Counted from the first letter of the stretch, positions 53,674-63,527 are shown. The stretch: 64,000 nt of DNA from Lachnospiraceae bacterium (GCA_015057455.1 SVEH01000009.1:51540-115539); one strand, 5' to 3'. Made by a program: numbers and translations. The notes: generated from the letters alone by a model not told the origin.

Positions 53674-55272
53674 TTAAATATTATCAATAATATGTAGTTT
53701 AATTAGTAGTTTATGAATCTTCTTATTCTTTACAAACCTTTGCATGTCTTCTTGTTCTATACATCCCATTTTTATCAATAATAACCCATAAACTAACATA
53801 GCTAATATAATACTTATGCATGTAGCTAGTATATTAGAGCCACTTGCTACACATGTTCCATTACAAATTAAGAATGCTATAATTCCCATAATAACTGAAC
53901 AAAACGTTGGTAGAATAAATGTCTTTTTTACTTCTTGTTTATAATCACTATTTTTTCTTATAGCATATGAGTTAAATATGCATACTAAAAATGCAAATAT
54001 TACATTTCCTATAGCCAACGCATATATTCCAAAATCTAACTTCAACATTATCAATATAGCTATTAAATGTATTGCCAACGCTAGTATAGAATTTATAATT
54101 GGCAACTTCATCTTATCCATAGCTTGTAAAATTCCTGTACTTACTGTTGATAACGCATAAAACACTACTGCCAATGCACCTATCATAAGTATTTTTGATG
54201 ATAATATTACATCTATAGAGTCACCATACAATAACGATAGAATATTTTTAGCAAGCACTATTAATCCCACAGCTGATGGGATTGCTATTATCATGTTAAA
54301 TCTAATTACGGTTGCTATTTTCTGTTTCATTCCAGCTATATTTCCCTTTGCTCTCTCACCAACTATACTAGGAACTATTGAATTGCTAAGTGCTGTTGCA
54401 ATAGCAATTGGAATACTAACCATTGTAATATATATATCATATGAGCCCAACAATACACTGTTATTTTCACTTCTATTAAAATGTGAAAAAACGGCACTAT
54501 CTAACAATCCATTTATATTATATACAGTTTGACTAATTATAATAGGTACTACAGTTGCTAATATAATTTTAAAAATATCCGTATACTTATCTATATTTTG
54601 ATTGTCATCTTCAACAATTCTACTTTTACGAGATTTATTAGTCATAAAAAATAATACTAATAAAACGATTAATCCCGCTGTTGCACCTAAAGTTGTTCCC
54701 AATGTTCCCCCTGCTGCCCCATGACTTTTACTTTTATACATATTTATAAAAAGTATAGTAGCAACAACACTTATGACCGCATTTATAATTTGCTCAATAA
54801 CTTGTGAAATAGCTGTTGGCACCATATCACCATTTCCTTGAAAATAACCTCGCATAGTTCCCATAATTGCGCATAAAAAAATAGTTGGCGATAATACTTT
54901 TAATGGTAATGCACATTCAGGCATTTTAAATAAAACTGTTGCAAAATAATCTGCTCCAAAAAATACTACTAATCCTGTTATTAAACCCGTAGTTATAGCA
55001 AAGATTAACGAACACATCAATATTCTTTTCTCATTTACATATTCTTTAAGTGCAACTTTTTTAGCTACCATTTTAGAAACGGCTAAAGGCATACCATATG
55101 ATGATATTATTAATGCTATATTATACACGTTATAAGCCCTTGAATAATATGCTAATCCTTCGCTCCCTAAATAATTTGTCATTGGTACCCTATAAATAAC
55201 ACCAATAATCCTACATATTATGCCTGCCATTGCTAATATGCTTCCTTGCACTAGAAAATTCTTTTTCTTCAT
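53674..55272 (-). CDS. SpoVB/MurJ-like lipid flippase (MOP superfamily)
   Basis: 532 residues with about fourteen membrane helices. Typical opening FLVQGSILAMAGIICRIIGVIYRVPMTNYLG, then ISSYGMPLAVSKMVA, IMGTMRGYFQGNGDMVPTAISQVIEQ, and VLLGSYDIYITMVSIPIAIATALSNSIVPS, all typical of SpoVB/YtgP-like proteins, which flip lipid-linked wall precursors. The Arg-rich N-terminal signature RxxGxxYRxPM is intact. Whether it acts in sporulation or vegetative wall synthesis cannot be told from context. Promoter TTGACT-18-TATGAT lies 30-60 bp upstream; GGAG precedes ATG. Confidence 0.9.
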   Translation of the reverse strand: MKKKNFLVQGSILAMAGIICRIIGVIYRVPMTNYLGSEGLAYYSRAYNVYNIALIISSYGMPLAVSKMVAKKVALKEYVNEKRILMCSLIFAITTGLITGLVVFFGADYFATVLFKMPECALPLKVLSPTIFLCAIMGTMRGYFQGNGDMVPTAISQVIEQIINAVISVVATILFINMYKSKSHGAAGGTLGTTLGATAGLIVLLVLFFMTNKSRKSRIVEDDNQNIDKYTDIFKIILATVVPIIISQTVYNINGLLDSAVFSHFNRSENNSVLLGSYDIYITMVSIPIAIATALSNSIVPSIVGERAKGNIAGMKQKIATVIRFNMIIAIPSAVGLIVLAKNILSLLYGDSIDVILSSKILMIGALAVVFYALSTVSTGILQAMDKMKLPIINSILALAIHLIAILIMLKLDFGIYALAIGNVIFAFLVCIFNSYAIRKNSDYKQEVKKTFILPTFCSVIMGIIAFLICNGTCVASGSNILATCISIILAMLVYGLLLIKMGCIEQEDMQRFVKNKKIHKLLIKLHIIDNI

Positions 55273-55302
55273 CTTTACAACTCCATATATTACTTTCCTA
55301 TA

Positions 55303-55332
55303 ATCATATAACTATTTTTCTATTCTAGTCAA
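55303..55332 (-). promoter_or_regulatory. Sigma-A-like promoter of the flippase gene
   Basis: Minus strand TTGACT (55327-55332), 18-bp spacer, TATGAT (55303-55308), 30 bp before the ATG. Confidence 0.68.
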
Positions 55333-55405
55333 GGAACTATATATTTCTTATTTTATTCTAGTTGCAAACTAAATAAAGGTATATAATAAATTCTAACTTC
55401 TTTTA

Positions 55406-56071
55406 CTAATTTTCATTGTTATAATAATTATCCACTTCTATAACACATGCTTCTATAGCATCAAATAAACCATCATACTGAACTTTATCAGCTAAAAGCT
55501 CTCTTATTACATTTAAAGATATTTTCTTTTGATTTGGATTCCCCTTCGTTTCTGCATAACTATTTATTTTATATGTTGGAACTACATAAAATTCCCAATT
55601 ATTCAAATTAAACGGATCATGATTTTTAATATCTTTATCTGCATTAAGACAAAAAACATATATATCTGATTGCCTAGATGCCTCAGTCCCATCATTGTTT
55701 ACTAACTCACTATTATCCCAATATATATTTTTTGATGGCTCAATAGAAAATGTTCTAACTTCTGATACTGACGATGTATTCCATGCATGAACATATGCTG
55801 TTGATTTAACTTCTATTCGTTTATTCTTATATGACATATCATAAGCAGTCCAATATGTAATATTTTCAGCTTTAATAATATTTAAAGATTTTGCCACTAA
55901 ATATTCTGCAATTACATCATTTTCTAAAAGACAATGTGCATAACGCCATACATCAAGTACCGAAAATTGATTTTCTCCATTATATTTAAAATAATCTTTT
56001 TCAGTCATTGGCGTATAGTCCGTATTTTTTTGTCTCTGTATTTCTACATTTTTTTCTATATCTCTTCTCAT
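55406..56071 (-). CDS. PD-(D/E)XK endonuclease-like protein
   Basis: 221 residues from ATG 56071 (AAGGTG six bases before). FSVLDVWRYAHCLLENDVIAEYLVAKSL holds a conserved Glu; AYDMSYKNKRIEVKSTAYVHAW gives the D..ExK active-site pattern (Asp of YDM, Glu and Lys of IEVKS); QSDIYVFCLNAD is the following strand. This layout matches a widespread solitary restriction-endonuclease-like family of unknown role. No methyltransferase or specificity gene is adjacent, so it is not a normal restriction-modification system. Confidence 0.74.
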   Translation of the reverse strand: MRRDIEKNVEIQRQKNTDYTPMTEKDYFKYNGENQFSVLDVWRYAHCLLENDVIAEYLVAKSLNIIKAENITYWTAYDMSYKNKRIEVKSTAYVHAWNTSSVSEVRTFSIEPSKNIYWDNSELVNNDGTEASRQSDIYVFCLNADKDIKNHDPFNLNNWEFYVVPTYKINSYAETKGNPNQKKISLNVIRELLADKVQYDGLFDAIEACVIEVDNYYNNEN

Positions 56072-56350
56072 ATTTGTCACCTTATATTATATCAATATCT
56101 AGTATATAGACTATATCTATCTTTTTCTCATTATTAATAATTATACTAGATAATTTAATATTTTACATCCCCTCTAAAACACATTCCTTCCATTTCATTT
56201 TACTATATTATGTATATTTTTCTTTAACTTGTATTAGCGTAAAAAAACATATTCAATCTTAAATAGTGTACGTCTAAAACAAACTAAACTATAATTTATA
56301 GGTTTAACCCCCTCAAAAATGTTAGATGTAATTTCTCATATATCTCTTAG

Positions 56351-56513
56351 TACACAGCATATTATAAAGGGGCTCGAATGTATATGTTTAATGGTGTCTG
56401 AGCACCTTAGTACTTAGTGATTTCAAGCGCCAGCGCCGAAAGAACTTAGTACTGTTAGGTGTGAAGTCAAGTGAGAACGTCCATTAAACATATATATTCG
56501 AACCCTTATTATT
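56351..56513 (+). repeat. Palindromic repeat family A, full copy
   Basis: Imperfect 163-bp palindrome. The left arm (56360-56394, GGGGCTCGAATGTATATG core) pairs with the right arm (56481-56513), with one mismatch over 20 bp in the core TCGAATxTATATGTTTAATGG. Inside, CACCT..AGTAC pairs with GTACT..AGGTG, enclosing CAAGCGCCAGCGCCG. A second copy begins at 63893. It lies in the 500-bp spacer before the MMPL gene's terminator; no ORF. Likely a MITE/REP-like element or structured RNA. Confidence 0.8.
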
Positions 56514-56528
56514 GCGTCACTAGAACAA

Positions 56529-56552
56529 TAGGCTCCACTTGCGCGGAGCCTA
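56529..56552 (-). terminator. Terminator hairpin of the MMPL gene
   Basis: Stem TAGGCTCC/GGAGCCTA, 8-nt loop ACTTGCGC, 20 bp after the MMPL stop; differs at one loop base from the hairpin at 44111-44134. Confidence 0.7.
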
Positions 56553-56571
56553 AAATAATGATATTTAAAAA

Positions 56572-59500
56572 TTACTGCATTTTCATTTTTAGTTGGCGTT
56601 TACGTTCGCGTCTCAACACCATTTTATCGAATACTGCAATTGTTCCAGGGAGTACAAATAATATCATAACTATTGCAACAAATGTTCCTATTGCAACTTG
56701 TCTACATGAATCTCCTACAACATCTTTTGTAAATGCACCGATTATTCCTGTAACTGATAATAATACTGCACCTGATGTAAATATAGTATGTATAGAGCCT
56801 TGATATGCCTCTTTCAAAGACTCTTTTATACTCATATCTATTCTTCTACTTTGTTTATAGTAGTTTGTGAATAATATTGCATAATCTATTGTTGCTCCCA
56901 TTAAGATACATTGAACTAATAGATATGCTATATATTGCATTGGTCCTTGTGTTAATCCACTATATGCAACTGTAATATATACTGAGCATTGTACTATCAA
57001 TACCAATATTAAAGGAATTGATATTGACTTAAATGTTAATGCCACAATTATAAATATTGATATTGCGGTAAGCAATGTCATAAGTAATACTTCTTGATTA
57101 AAGCTATTTTTCATTTCGTAATTCATAACTGAATTACCAATCATATAATAGTTACCATCTACTGTTTTACTATATGTCTTATTTACTTTATCTACAAAGT
57201 TATGTGTTTCTACTGACTCATCTGGATAAGTTGTATTAATCATCATTATTGAATAATTATCTCCAACTAATTGATTTATACCATCTTCTAATGTTCCTCG
57301 TAAGTCTTTTATTTCTTTTTTCATATCACCATCTATAAAGCTACTGAATTTTTCATCTTCAACTACTTCATCTGCTAGATGATAGAATAATGTTTCTATG
57401 GACATTTTCCAATTATCTTCTGAATAATTCTTACTTCCATAGAATAAATATAGTAATTCTACTGTATTCTTATCTAATTCATCTGTTAATTTCTTTAACA
57501 TATTAGTTGCATCTTTTGCTGAATATTTCTTACCAGATACAACAGCGTCTATTATTACTTTTGCGCTAGTTATTGTTTCTTTTGTATCTTTATCAAACAT
57601 ATCTGCAAAATCTTTTTCTTTAAATACATCTTCTATTAAGAAATTAACTAATTTCTGTATTGATGTTCCCCATGAAGAAGTATTTCCATGTTCTGAAATA
57701 TATAATAGATACAACTGTTTTAATTGTTTTTTATCCATATCAAGTAAATTAGCCATCTCTGAAACTGAATATTTTGTTCCCTTTACTGTTCCATTTATTA
57801 ACTTCTGAGCAAGTTCTAATGTTGATTTAGTTGAATTATCTATCATATCTCCAAATGTTTTACTATTATCTACAAGGAAATTTACTATTGTTTGCATAGA
57901 CAATTTCCATTTGCTTGTATCTTCATAAGAATCATGCAATGTATATAATAGTTTCATTGTAGATGCATCTAAACCAAACATACTAGCCATTTTTGAATGA
58001 CTAAATTTTGTATCTTTTAGTGATATATTCATAAAGTTTTGTACTGTCTTTAATTGAGTCACCACATCATCTGTTATAGCATTTCCTATTACTCCACCTG
58101 ATTTCTTAGCAGCCAATAAATATTCTACCAACTCTACAGGTGTCATTTTCTTATCTTCAATTTGAGTACCTTTATAATATGTATACAATAATTTAACTTG
58201 TTCCGTGTCTATTCCAAGCATTGCTCCCATCTCTTGGGCACTAAATTGTACACCAACTGTAGCTGCTTGCATTAAATTATTCATTGTCTTTAATGATTCT
58301 TGCGTCTGCACATCAATCATAGTTGCGTATGTAGGATTAGCTAGCACTACATTTACCATAAAGTTTGTAAACTCTGGTAATGTCATACTTTCTGCACCTG
58401 ACATTGACATAAGCATTGTAACTTGTTCTTCTTCCATTCCCAATGTAGCTGCAAGTTGGCCTGCTGTAAGTTTGGCCCCTGACATAGCAACATTTAATAA
58501 ACTATTCATTTGATTAAGTGATGCTGCCATATTTTCATCAAAATTACTTGATAACCTTTTATTATCCATTACATCATTTAAAATAAAGTTTATAAATTGA
58601 GGTAATGTTATTTTCTCTGAAGCGCCACCTTCATTTGTACCATAATAGAATGTATATACTAAATCTATCATAGATTTATCCATTCCTAGTAATGAGGCCA
58701 TTTTCTTGCTTGAATACTTAGTTTTAATTACTTTTTTATCCGTAAATGTTTCCAAGCTCTTTATTTGATTTAATGTATCTTTATCAAACTGTGATGAAAA
58801 ATCTTTATTTTTAGCCACTTTATTAAGCATAAAATCTATAAATTCTCTTATATTCATCTTATCAGGTGTATAGTTTTTATCTTTTGCATAATAATATACA
58901 TATAAAAGCTTAACCTTGTCCTTACTCATTCCTAATAACTTGGCTGCTTCTGTATATGACATCTTCTTTGTCATTTTTTCTTTATCAACATATGTTTTTA
59001 ATGTTTTAATTTGCTCTTTTGTTTTTTTATCAAACATATCTGAATAATCTTTATTATTCATTACATCATTTGATATAAAATCGACAAAAGTCTTAAGCGT
59101 CATACTACCTGTATCTACTCCACCTTTTTTGGAATAATACAATACAAATAGTGATTTTAAATCTTTTTTATTCATATCAAAGAAATCAGCTAATTCATCT
59201 ATAGACATTTTCTTTGTTAAAGTTTCCTTCTTAGCAAATTTCTTCATATCGTCTACTTGTTTAATCATATCTTTATCAAGTTCTTTAGCCAATGTTTTAT
59301 CATTAACCACATCATCAGCTATAAAATTTATTAAATCACTTATAGCTATTGTAGGTAATTTACCCTCTTTATGATAATCGTAATATAATAAATTAAGTAA
59401 ACTTTCATCTAGCTCTATATCCATATCAGTAGCATAGTCTCCAACCATATCTGTCATATCCTTTGATGTTACTTGCTTTCCTATTGTTGTTGGATAACTA

Positions 59501-60717
59501 ACAATACTCTCTACTTTCTCTTCATCTTCTAATTCATCTACAATTTCTTGTATTTCATCCTCATCCTTATTATCATATAAAGTAACAATCATATTATCTC
59601 GTGGAAATACCTTTGATATAGTATCTTCTCCAATTGTTGTAAATGCATATCCTGTATTCTTTTGCAATATAAATGCCACTATAAATACTACTATAAATAA
59701 TACTGGCATTACTTTTTTAAATTTATAACTAAATGCCGCTACCTTATCCATAGGTACATGTGGTGATTTCTTTTCTGTCTTCTTAAGAACATTATCTAAT
59801 AATATTATTAAAAATGGAAATACTGTTAATATTGAAAGCCAACTGCATAACACACCTTTTGCTAGAACAATTCCCATATCCATTCCTAATTTATAGTTCA
59901 TAAATACAAGCATTAACAATCCAACAAATGTTGTAAATGCACTACTTGTTATTGATGAAAATGCATTTGTTAAAGCATTTTTCATAGCTTGTTTACTATC
60001 TTTTACTATAGCTTTTTCTTGTCTATATCTATTCATTAATATAATTGAATAATCCATTGATAATGCTAACTGTAGAATTGCTGCAATTGAAAATGTAGTT
60101 TCTGATACACTTTCTCTAAATATATTTGTACCCATATTTATTAAAATTGCTACACCAATAACAAACACACATAATAAAGGTTCTATCCAAGAACGACTCA
60201 TTACAAACATAATAATCATCATAATAGTGCAAGCAGCAACCATTATATCCATACCTAAGGTTGCCTTGCTACCATTATCAATAATTAAAACATCATAATT
60301 TTTATACTTTTCTTCTATATCACTATGTATTTTATCTACTTCCTCAGAACCATATTCACATTCAGTATTAACCTTGTATAATGTTTTATCCTTCTTATTA
60401 TATTGTTTACTTTTCTTATCGTAAGTAACAGACTCAACATTTTTTATTTGTGCTAACTCATCTTTTATCTCTAATTTTTCAGACTCATCTAAATCCTTAA
60501 ACATAACACGAATTTGCTGTGATGTTTGTTGCTCATCAAATTCCTCTGCCATTATATCAATACCTTGTTTCATATTAGAATCGTCAGCAAGATATTTTGT
60601 CATATCACTATTCTGATTAACTTTTCCTATTAATGTAGCACATATTATAGATATAATCATCATAACTACAAACACTACAACTCTGTTATTTACTATAAAC
60701 TCCGCAACCCTTTTCAT
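56572..60717 (-). CDS. Giant MMPL/RND-family membrane protein with repeat-expanded extracellular loop
   Basis: 1381 residues. Two RND halves: helix 1 at about 10-30, a first external loop (30-150), helices 2-6 (155-310, with LSMDYSIILMNRYRQEK typical of MMPL), helix 7 at about 340; then a huge second loop to about 1190, and helices 8-12 (LVQCILMGATIDYAILFTNYY again the family motif). Typical relatives have about 700-1000 residues; the extra length is about nine alpha-helical units of about 80 residues in loop two. MMPL proteins export lipids or act in envelope assembly, driven by the proton gradient. AGGAGG precedes ATG 60717. Confidence 0.88.
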   Translation of the reverse strand: MKRVAEFIVNNRVVVFVVMMIISIICATLIGKVNQNSDMTKYLADDSNMKQGIDIMAEEFDEQQTSQQIRVMFKDLDESEKLEIKDELAQIKNVESVTYDKKSKQYNKKDKTLYKVNTECEYGSEEVDKIHSDIEEKYKNYDVLIIDNGSKATLGMDIMVAACTIMMIIMFVMSRSWIEPLLCVFVIGVAILINMGTNIFRESVSETTFSIAAILQLALSMDYSIILMNRYRQEKAIVKDSKQAMKNALTNAFSSITSSAFTTFVGLLMLVFMNYKLGMDMGIVLAKGVLCSWLSILTVFPFLIILLDNVLKKTEKKSPHVPMDKVAAFSYKFKKVMPVLFIVVFIVAFILQKNTGYAFTTIGEDTISKVFPRDNMIVTLYDNKDEDEIQEIVDELEDEEKVESIVSYPTTIGKQVTSKDMTDMVGDYATDMDIELDESLLNLLYYDYHKEGKLPTIAISDLINFIADDVVNDKTLAKELDKDMIKQVDDMKKFAKKETLTKKMSIDELADFFDMNKKDLKSLFVLYYSKKGGVDTGSMTLKTFVDFISNDVMNNKDYSDMFDKKTKEQIKTLKTYVDKEKMTKKMSYTEAAKLLGMSKDKVKLLYVYYYAKDKNYTPDKMNIREFIDFMLNKVAKNKDFSSQFDKDTLNQIKSLETFTDKKVIKTKYSSKKMASLLGMDKSMIDLVYTFYYGTNEGGASEKITLPQFINFILNDVMDNKRLSSNFDENMAASLNQMNSLLNVAMSGAKLTAGQLAATLGMEEEQVTMLMSMSGAESMTLPEFTNFMVNVVLANPTYATMIDVQTQESLKTMNNLMQAATVGVQFSAQEMGAMLGIDTEQVKLLYTYYKGTQIEDKKMTPVELVEYLLAAKKSGGVIGNAITDDVVTQLKTVQNFMNISLKDTKFSHSKMASMFGLDASTMKLLYTLHDSYEDTSKWKLSMQTIVNFLVDNSKTFGDMIDNSTKSTLELAQKLINGTVKGTKYSVSEMANLLDMDKKQLKQLYLLYISEHGNTSSWGTSIQKLVNFLIEDVFKEKDFADMFDKDTKETITSAKVIIDAVVSGKKYSAKDATNMLKKLTDELDKNTVELLYLFYGSKNYSEDNWKMSIETLFYHLADEVVEDEKFSSFIDGDMKKEIKDLRGTLEDGINQLVGDNYSIMMINTTYPDESVETHNFVDKVNKTYSKTVDGNYYMIGNSVMNYEMKNSFNQEVLLMTLLTAISIFIIVALTFKSISIPLILVLIVQCSVYITVAYSGLTQGPMQYIAYLLVQCILMGATIDYAILFTNYYKQSRRIDMSIKESLKEAYQGSIHTIFTSGAVLLSVTGIIGAFTKDVVGDSCRQVAIGTFVAIVMILFVLPGTIAVFDKMVLRRERKRQLKMKMQ
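57300..59430 (-). repeat. About nine protein-level repeats of about 80 residues in the MMPL loop
   Basis: Residues about 430-1140. Recognition pattern: xSxxExAxLLGMDxxxxxLLYxxYY, then a linker, xxxxFxxFIxNDVMxNKxxxxxFD and a Lys-rich helix. Copies such as MSYTEAAKLLGMSKDKVKLL, YSSKKMASLLGMDKSMIDLV, FSAQEMGAMLGIDTEQVKLL and YSVSEMANLLDMDKKQLKQL lie at about 504-1065. The DNA has diverged, so expansion is old. Confidence 0.85.
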
Positions 60718-60839
60718 GTATCTGTATCCTCCTTAAACGCGTTACTATATTGACTTCACATATATATTTATCCTAAAAATACTATACGTACTAAAAAAAT
60801 TTCGTCATTTTTCATTTCTTGTATCATAGGAATTACTTC

Positions 60840-62510
60840 CTATGCCTCTTCTTGGTTTTCTATATTTTTTATATAAGATTTCTTTGTTAACAAAAGAATT
60901 ATCACATTAAATATAATTATTAACCCCAATAAAACTAGTATTTCTAGTGCTATGTTATTCATTCCTTTAAATAAGAAATATCCTCCAACACAAACAACCA
61001 CTGTCATTCCTATTGCTATAGCCATTGAGAAAAATGTATTATAATTTTCTCTTAGAGAACCTAATTCATCTTCCCATATAAGCTTAGGTTGTATGGAATC
61101 AATATATATTCCCATATAAGATATTCCCAATATAAACAATAAACTTAACACAACATATCCTAATGTGTGAAGTAATGGAACTTTCACTATTATACATGCT
61201 GGTATTACATAAATAAGTACCCCCATTGCAGCAAACATGCCACCTATTATAGCCTTTACATTCCATTGTATTTTATAACTAACAGGTATATATTTCATAA
61301 ACGCAAAATGCTTTCCTTCTCTAGATATTGAATTTGAACTAATACTATTAAGTGCTGTAATTAAAATAGATATTCCAACAACTCCAAGCAATATAATTAA
61401 CTGCATATTATCTTCGTTATTTTTATACATAAGCCTTAATTCTTCTATTGTGTAATTAAATCCCTTTAACTTATATACTGCATATACAAATATAGGCCAT
61501 ATAAAATTCACTCCAATACAATTTGTCATATATGCAGGTGTTCTTAAAAGTATTTTTAACTCCTTTAAGAAATATGCATATCCTACACCTTTTTGTTTGC
61601 TACTTTCTATTATCTTTTTAATATTTTCTGTTTTTTTCTTTGTGCCAACAGTTGTAAGCCCTATTACTCCTCTAAAATAAAGCATTTCTCCTATTGCTAA
61701 CATTACAACTACTGCCAATACATTTACTATTATATATAGAAGAATCTCAACTATGCTTCCTTTACTAATAGCATTAACATATAATGCTACTGTTGGAAAT
61801 ATTGTATTTAATACTCCAAATCCCTCTTCACTATTTCTTGCCATTTTTTCAATTATTTCACCCAAATCAATCGCTTGAAGAGATGTAATTGACATAGCAA
61901 CAACTACCAATACTGCAAATGATAATAAAATCGTCAATTTATGTATTATATCTTTGCTTTTTACTAATCTTGTAAATCCCATAAGAATAATACTAATAAT
62001 TCCACACATTGCTAACGGCATTATAGGCATAAACATAATTCCAACAACACCTATTATCCACTGTAAAATTCCCATATTCCCGTTCATTCCTATACCATAG
62101 CCTATAATGCAACATAAAATCATCATAAATTGCATTATATTCTCCATATAACAAACAGATAAAAACTTTGCTCCCACTATCTGAAACGCTCTAAGTGGAA
62201 GTGGTAATATATGTTCAATATCATTTACAAAGTACAATTCACTGAACAATACATTTATTCCAAAAACCACTGTAAATACACATGTTATATATAACATTAG
62301 TTGTAAACCAAACTCACTAAATCCCACTGGTGTTAATGCTTCCGTCATAGTTTTTACCATTATTCCAACGCCAGCTAGTACTGGTAACATAATAAATACC
62401 ATCGAAAATATACTTAAAACCATTATCTTTATCTTCTGGCCTTTGTCTGTTGGTTTACTCATTGAATTAGATTTTATAAATGATTTTGCAAGTGATATCA
62501 TACTGCTCAT
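60840..62510 (-). CDS. Putative ABC-2-like exporter permease without adjacent ATPase
   Basis: 556 residues with about twelve membrane helices in two sets, separated by a cytoplasmic region (KKKTENIKKIIESSKQKGVGYAYFLKELKILLRTPAYMTN). FVNDIEHILPLPLRAFQIVGAKF after helix two, LNSISSNSISREGKHFAFMKYIPVSYK and LIWEDELGSLRENYNTF are typical of the large putative ABC exporter permeases of Firmicutes. The ATPase normally encoded next to it is missing here. Start ATG 62510, decided by GGAGG seven bases ahead; earlier GTG and ATG codons are too close. 122 bp upstream of the MMPL gene, so the two may be co-expressed. Confidence 0.8.
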   Translation of the reverse strand: MSSMISLAKSFIKSNSMSKPTDKGQKIKIMVLSIFSMVFIMLPVLAGVGIMVKTMTEALTPVGFSEFGLQLMLYITCVFTVVFGINVLFSELYFVNDIEHILPLPLRAFQIVGAKFLSVCYMENIMQFMMILCCIIGYGIGMNGNMGILQWIIGVVGIMFMPIMPLAMCGIISIILMGFTRLVKSKDIIHKLTILLSFAVLVVVAMSITSLQAIDLGEIIEKMARNSEEGFGVLNTIFPTVALYVNAISKGSIVEILLYIIVNVLAVVVMLAIGEMLYFRGVIGLTTVGTKKKTENIKKIIESSKQKGVGYAYFLKELKILLRTPAYMTNCIGVNFIWPIFVYAVYKLKGFNYTIEELRLMYKNNEDNMQLIILLGVVGISILITALNSISSNSISREGKHFAFMKYIPVSYKIQWNVKAIIGGMFAAMGVLIYVIPACIIVKVPLLHTLGYVVLSLLFILGISYMGIYIDSIQPKLIWEDELGSLRENYNTFFSMAIAIGMTVVVCVGGYFLFKGMNNIALEILVLLGLIIIFNVIILLLTKKSYIKNIENQEEA

Positions 62511-62720
62511 TGACATTCCTCCCACTAAATAATTCTATGTATATATCGCAAAATAACTACCTACCGTATTTACAGTATTTTTATCGGCAATATATTTCCT
62601 TTATCACACAACTATTCTTAACTTATACTTTATAATAAATATTAACAATAAACCTACAAAATATATCCTTTAAATCCGATATTTTTTATATCATAGTTTA
62701 GTTACGAAGGGAGAATGCTT

Positions 62721-63506
62721 ATGGACAATAATAACAATAAAAAACCAAATGTTTCAGATGGTGAGCTTTTAAATAGAGCAATAAAATTTGCTGTTGATAA
62801 ACACGCTGGTCAGGTTCGTAAAGGTACTAATATCCCTTACATTACACACCCATTAGAAACTATGACTATTCTCAATGCAATGCGCGCTGATACAAATCTT
62901 TTAATAGCAGGGTTACTTCATGATACTCTTGAAGATACAGATACTAGTCCAAATGAAATTCTAAAAAACTTTAATAAAGATGTTGTTGAACTTGTAGCAG
63001 AGCATACAGAAGACAAAACAAAATCTTGGGATCAACGAAAAAAATACGAAATCAAAGAACTTGAGCAAGCTTCTAAACGTGTAAAAATGCTTGTTATGGC
63101 GGATAAAGTTTCAAACCTTAGAAATATGTTCCTTGATTATTGTGAATTAGGAGATGAATTCTGGTCACGCTTTAATGCTCCTAAAACAAAACAAGCTTGG
63201 TATTATAGCAAATTAATAGACGCTTTAGTTGATTTACAAGTATTTGATGATACAGCAAAAACTTACTGGGAAATGGTAGATTTATATAAAGATATTTTTG
63301 TAACATTTATTTATGATCAAGAAGAAAAAATTATATACCAATTAGACACTTGCGGTGAAAATTATTACCTTCAAAAAGGTGATACCCAATGGCATCCTTT
63401 TGACGGCAAGATAGCACCTCACTCTCTTGTAATTCCAAGAAGTGAAGCTGAACGCTTAGAAGATAATTGGTACCTAAAATACGGAAAACGTGAACGTGGA
63501 GAGTAA
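62721..63506 (+). CDS. HD-domain protein, MESH1/small alarmone hydrolase-like
   Basis: 261 residues. HAGQVRKGTNIPYITHPLETM contains the basic residues and first His; LLIAGLLHDTLEDTDTSPNEI the HD and ED metal pair; VKMLVMADKVSNLRNM the final Asp/Asn. This is the layout of the ppGpp hydrolase half of Rel proteins and of the single-domain MESH1. An extra about 90-residue beta-rich C-terminal region (KIIYQLDTCGENYYLQKGD) is not part of MESH1. Either a (p)ppGpp hydrolase or a nucleotide pyrophosphatase. ATG 62721 has GGGAG seven bases ahead. A terminator follows. Confidence 0.82.
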   Translation: MDNNNNKKPNVSDGELLNRAIKFAVDKHAGQVRKGTNIPYITHPLETMTILNAMRADTNLLIAGLLHDTLEDTDTSPNEILKNFNKDVVELVAEHTEDKTKSWDQRKKYEIKELEQASKRVKMLVMADKVSNLRNMFLDYCELGDEFWSRFNAPKTKQAWYYSKLIDALVDLQVFDDTAKTYWEMVDLYKDIFVTFIYDQEEKIIYQLDTCGENYYLQKGDTQWHPFDGKIAPHSLVIPRSEAERLEDNWYLKYGKRERGE

Positions 63507-63527
63507 ACTATAATTTGTTGATTTCAT

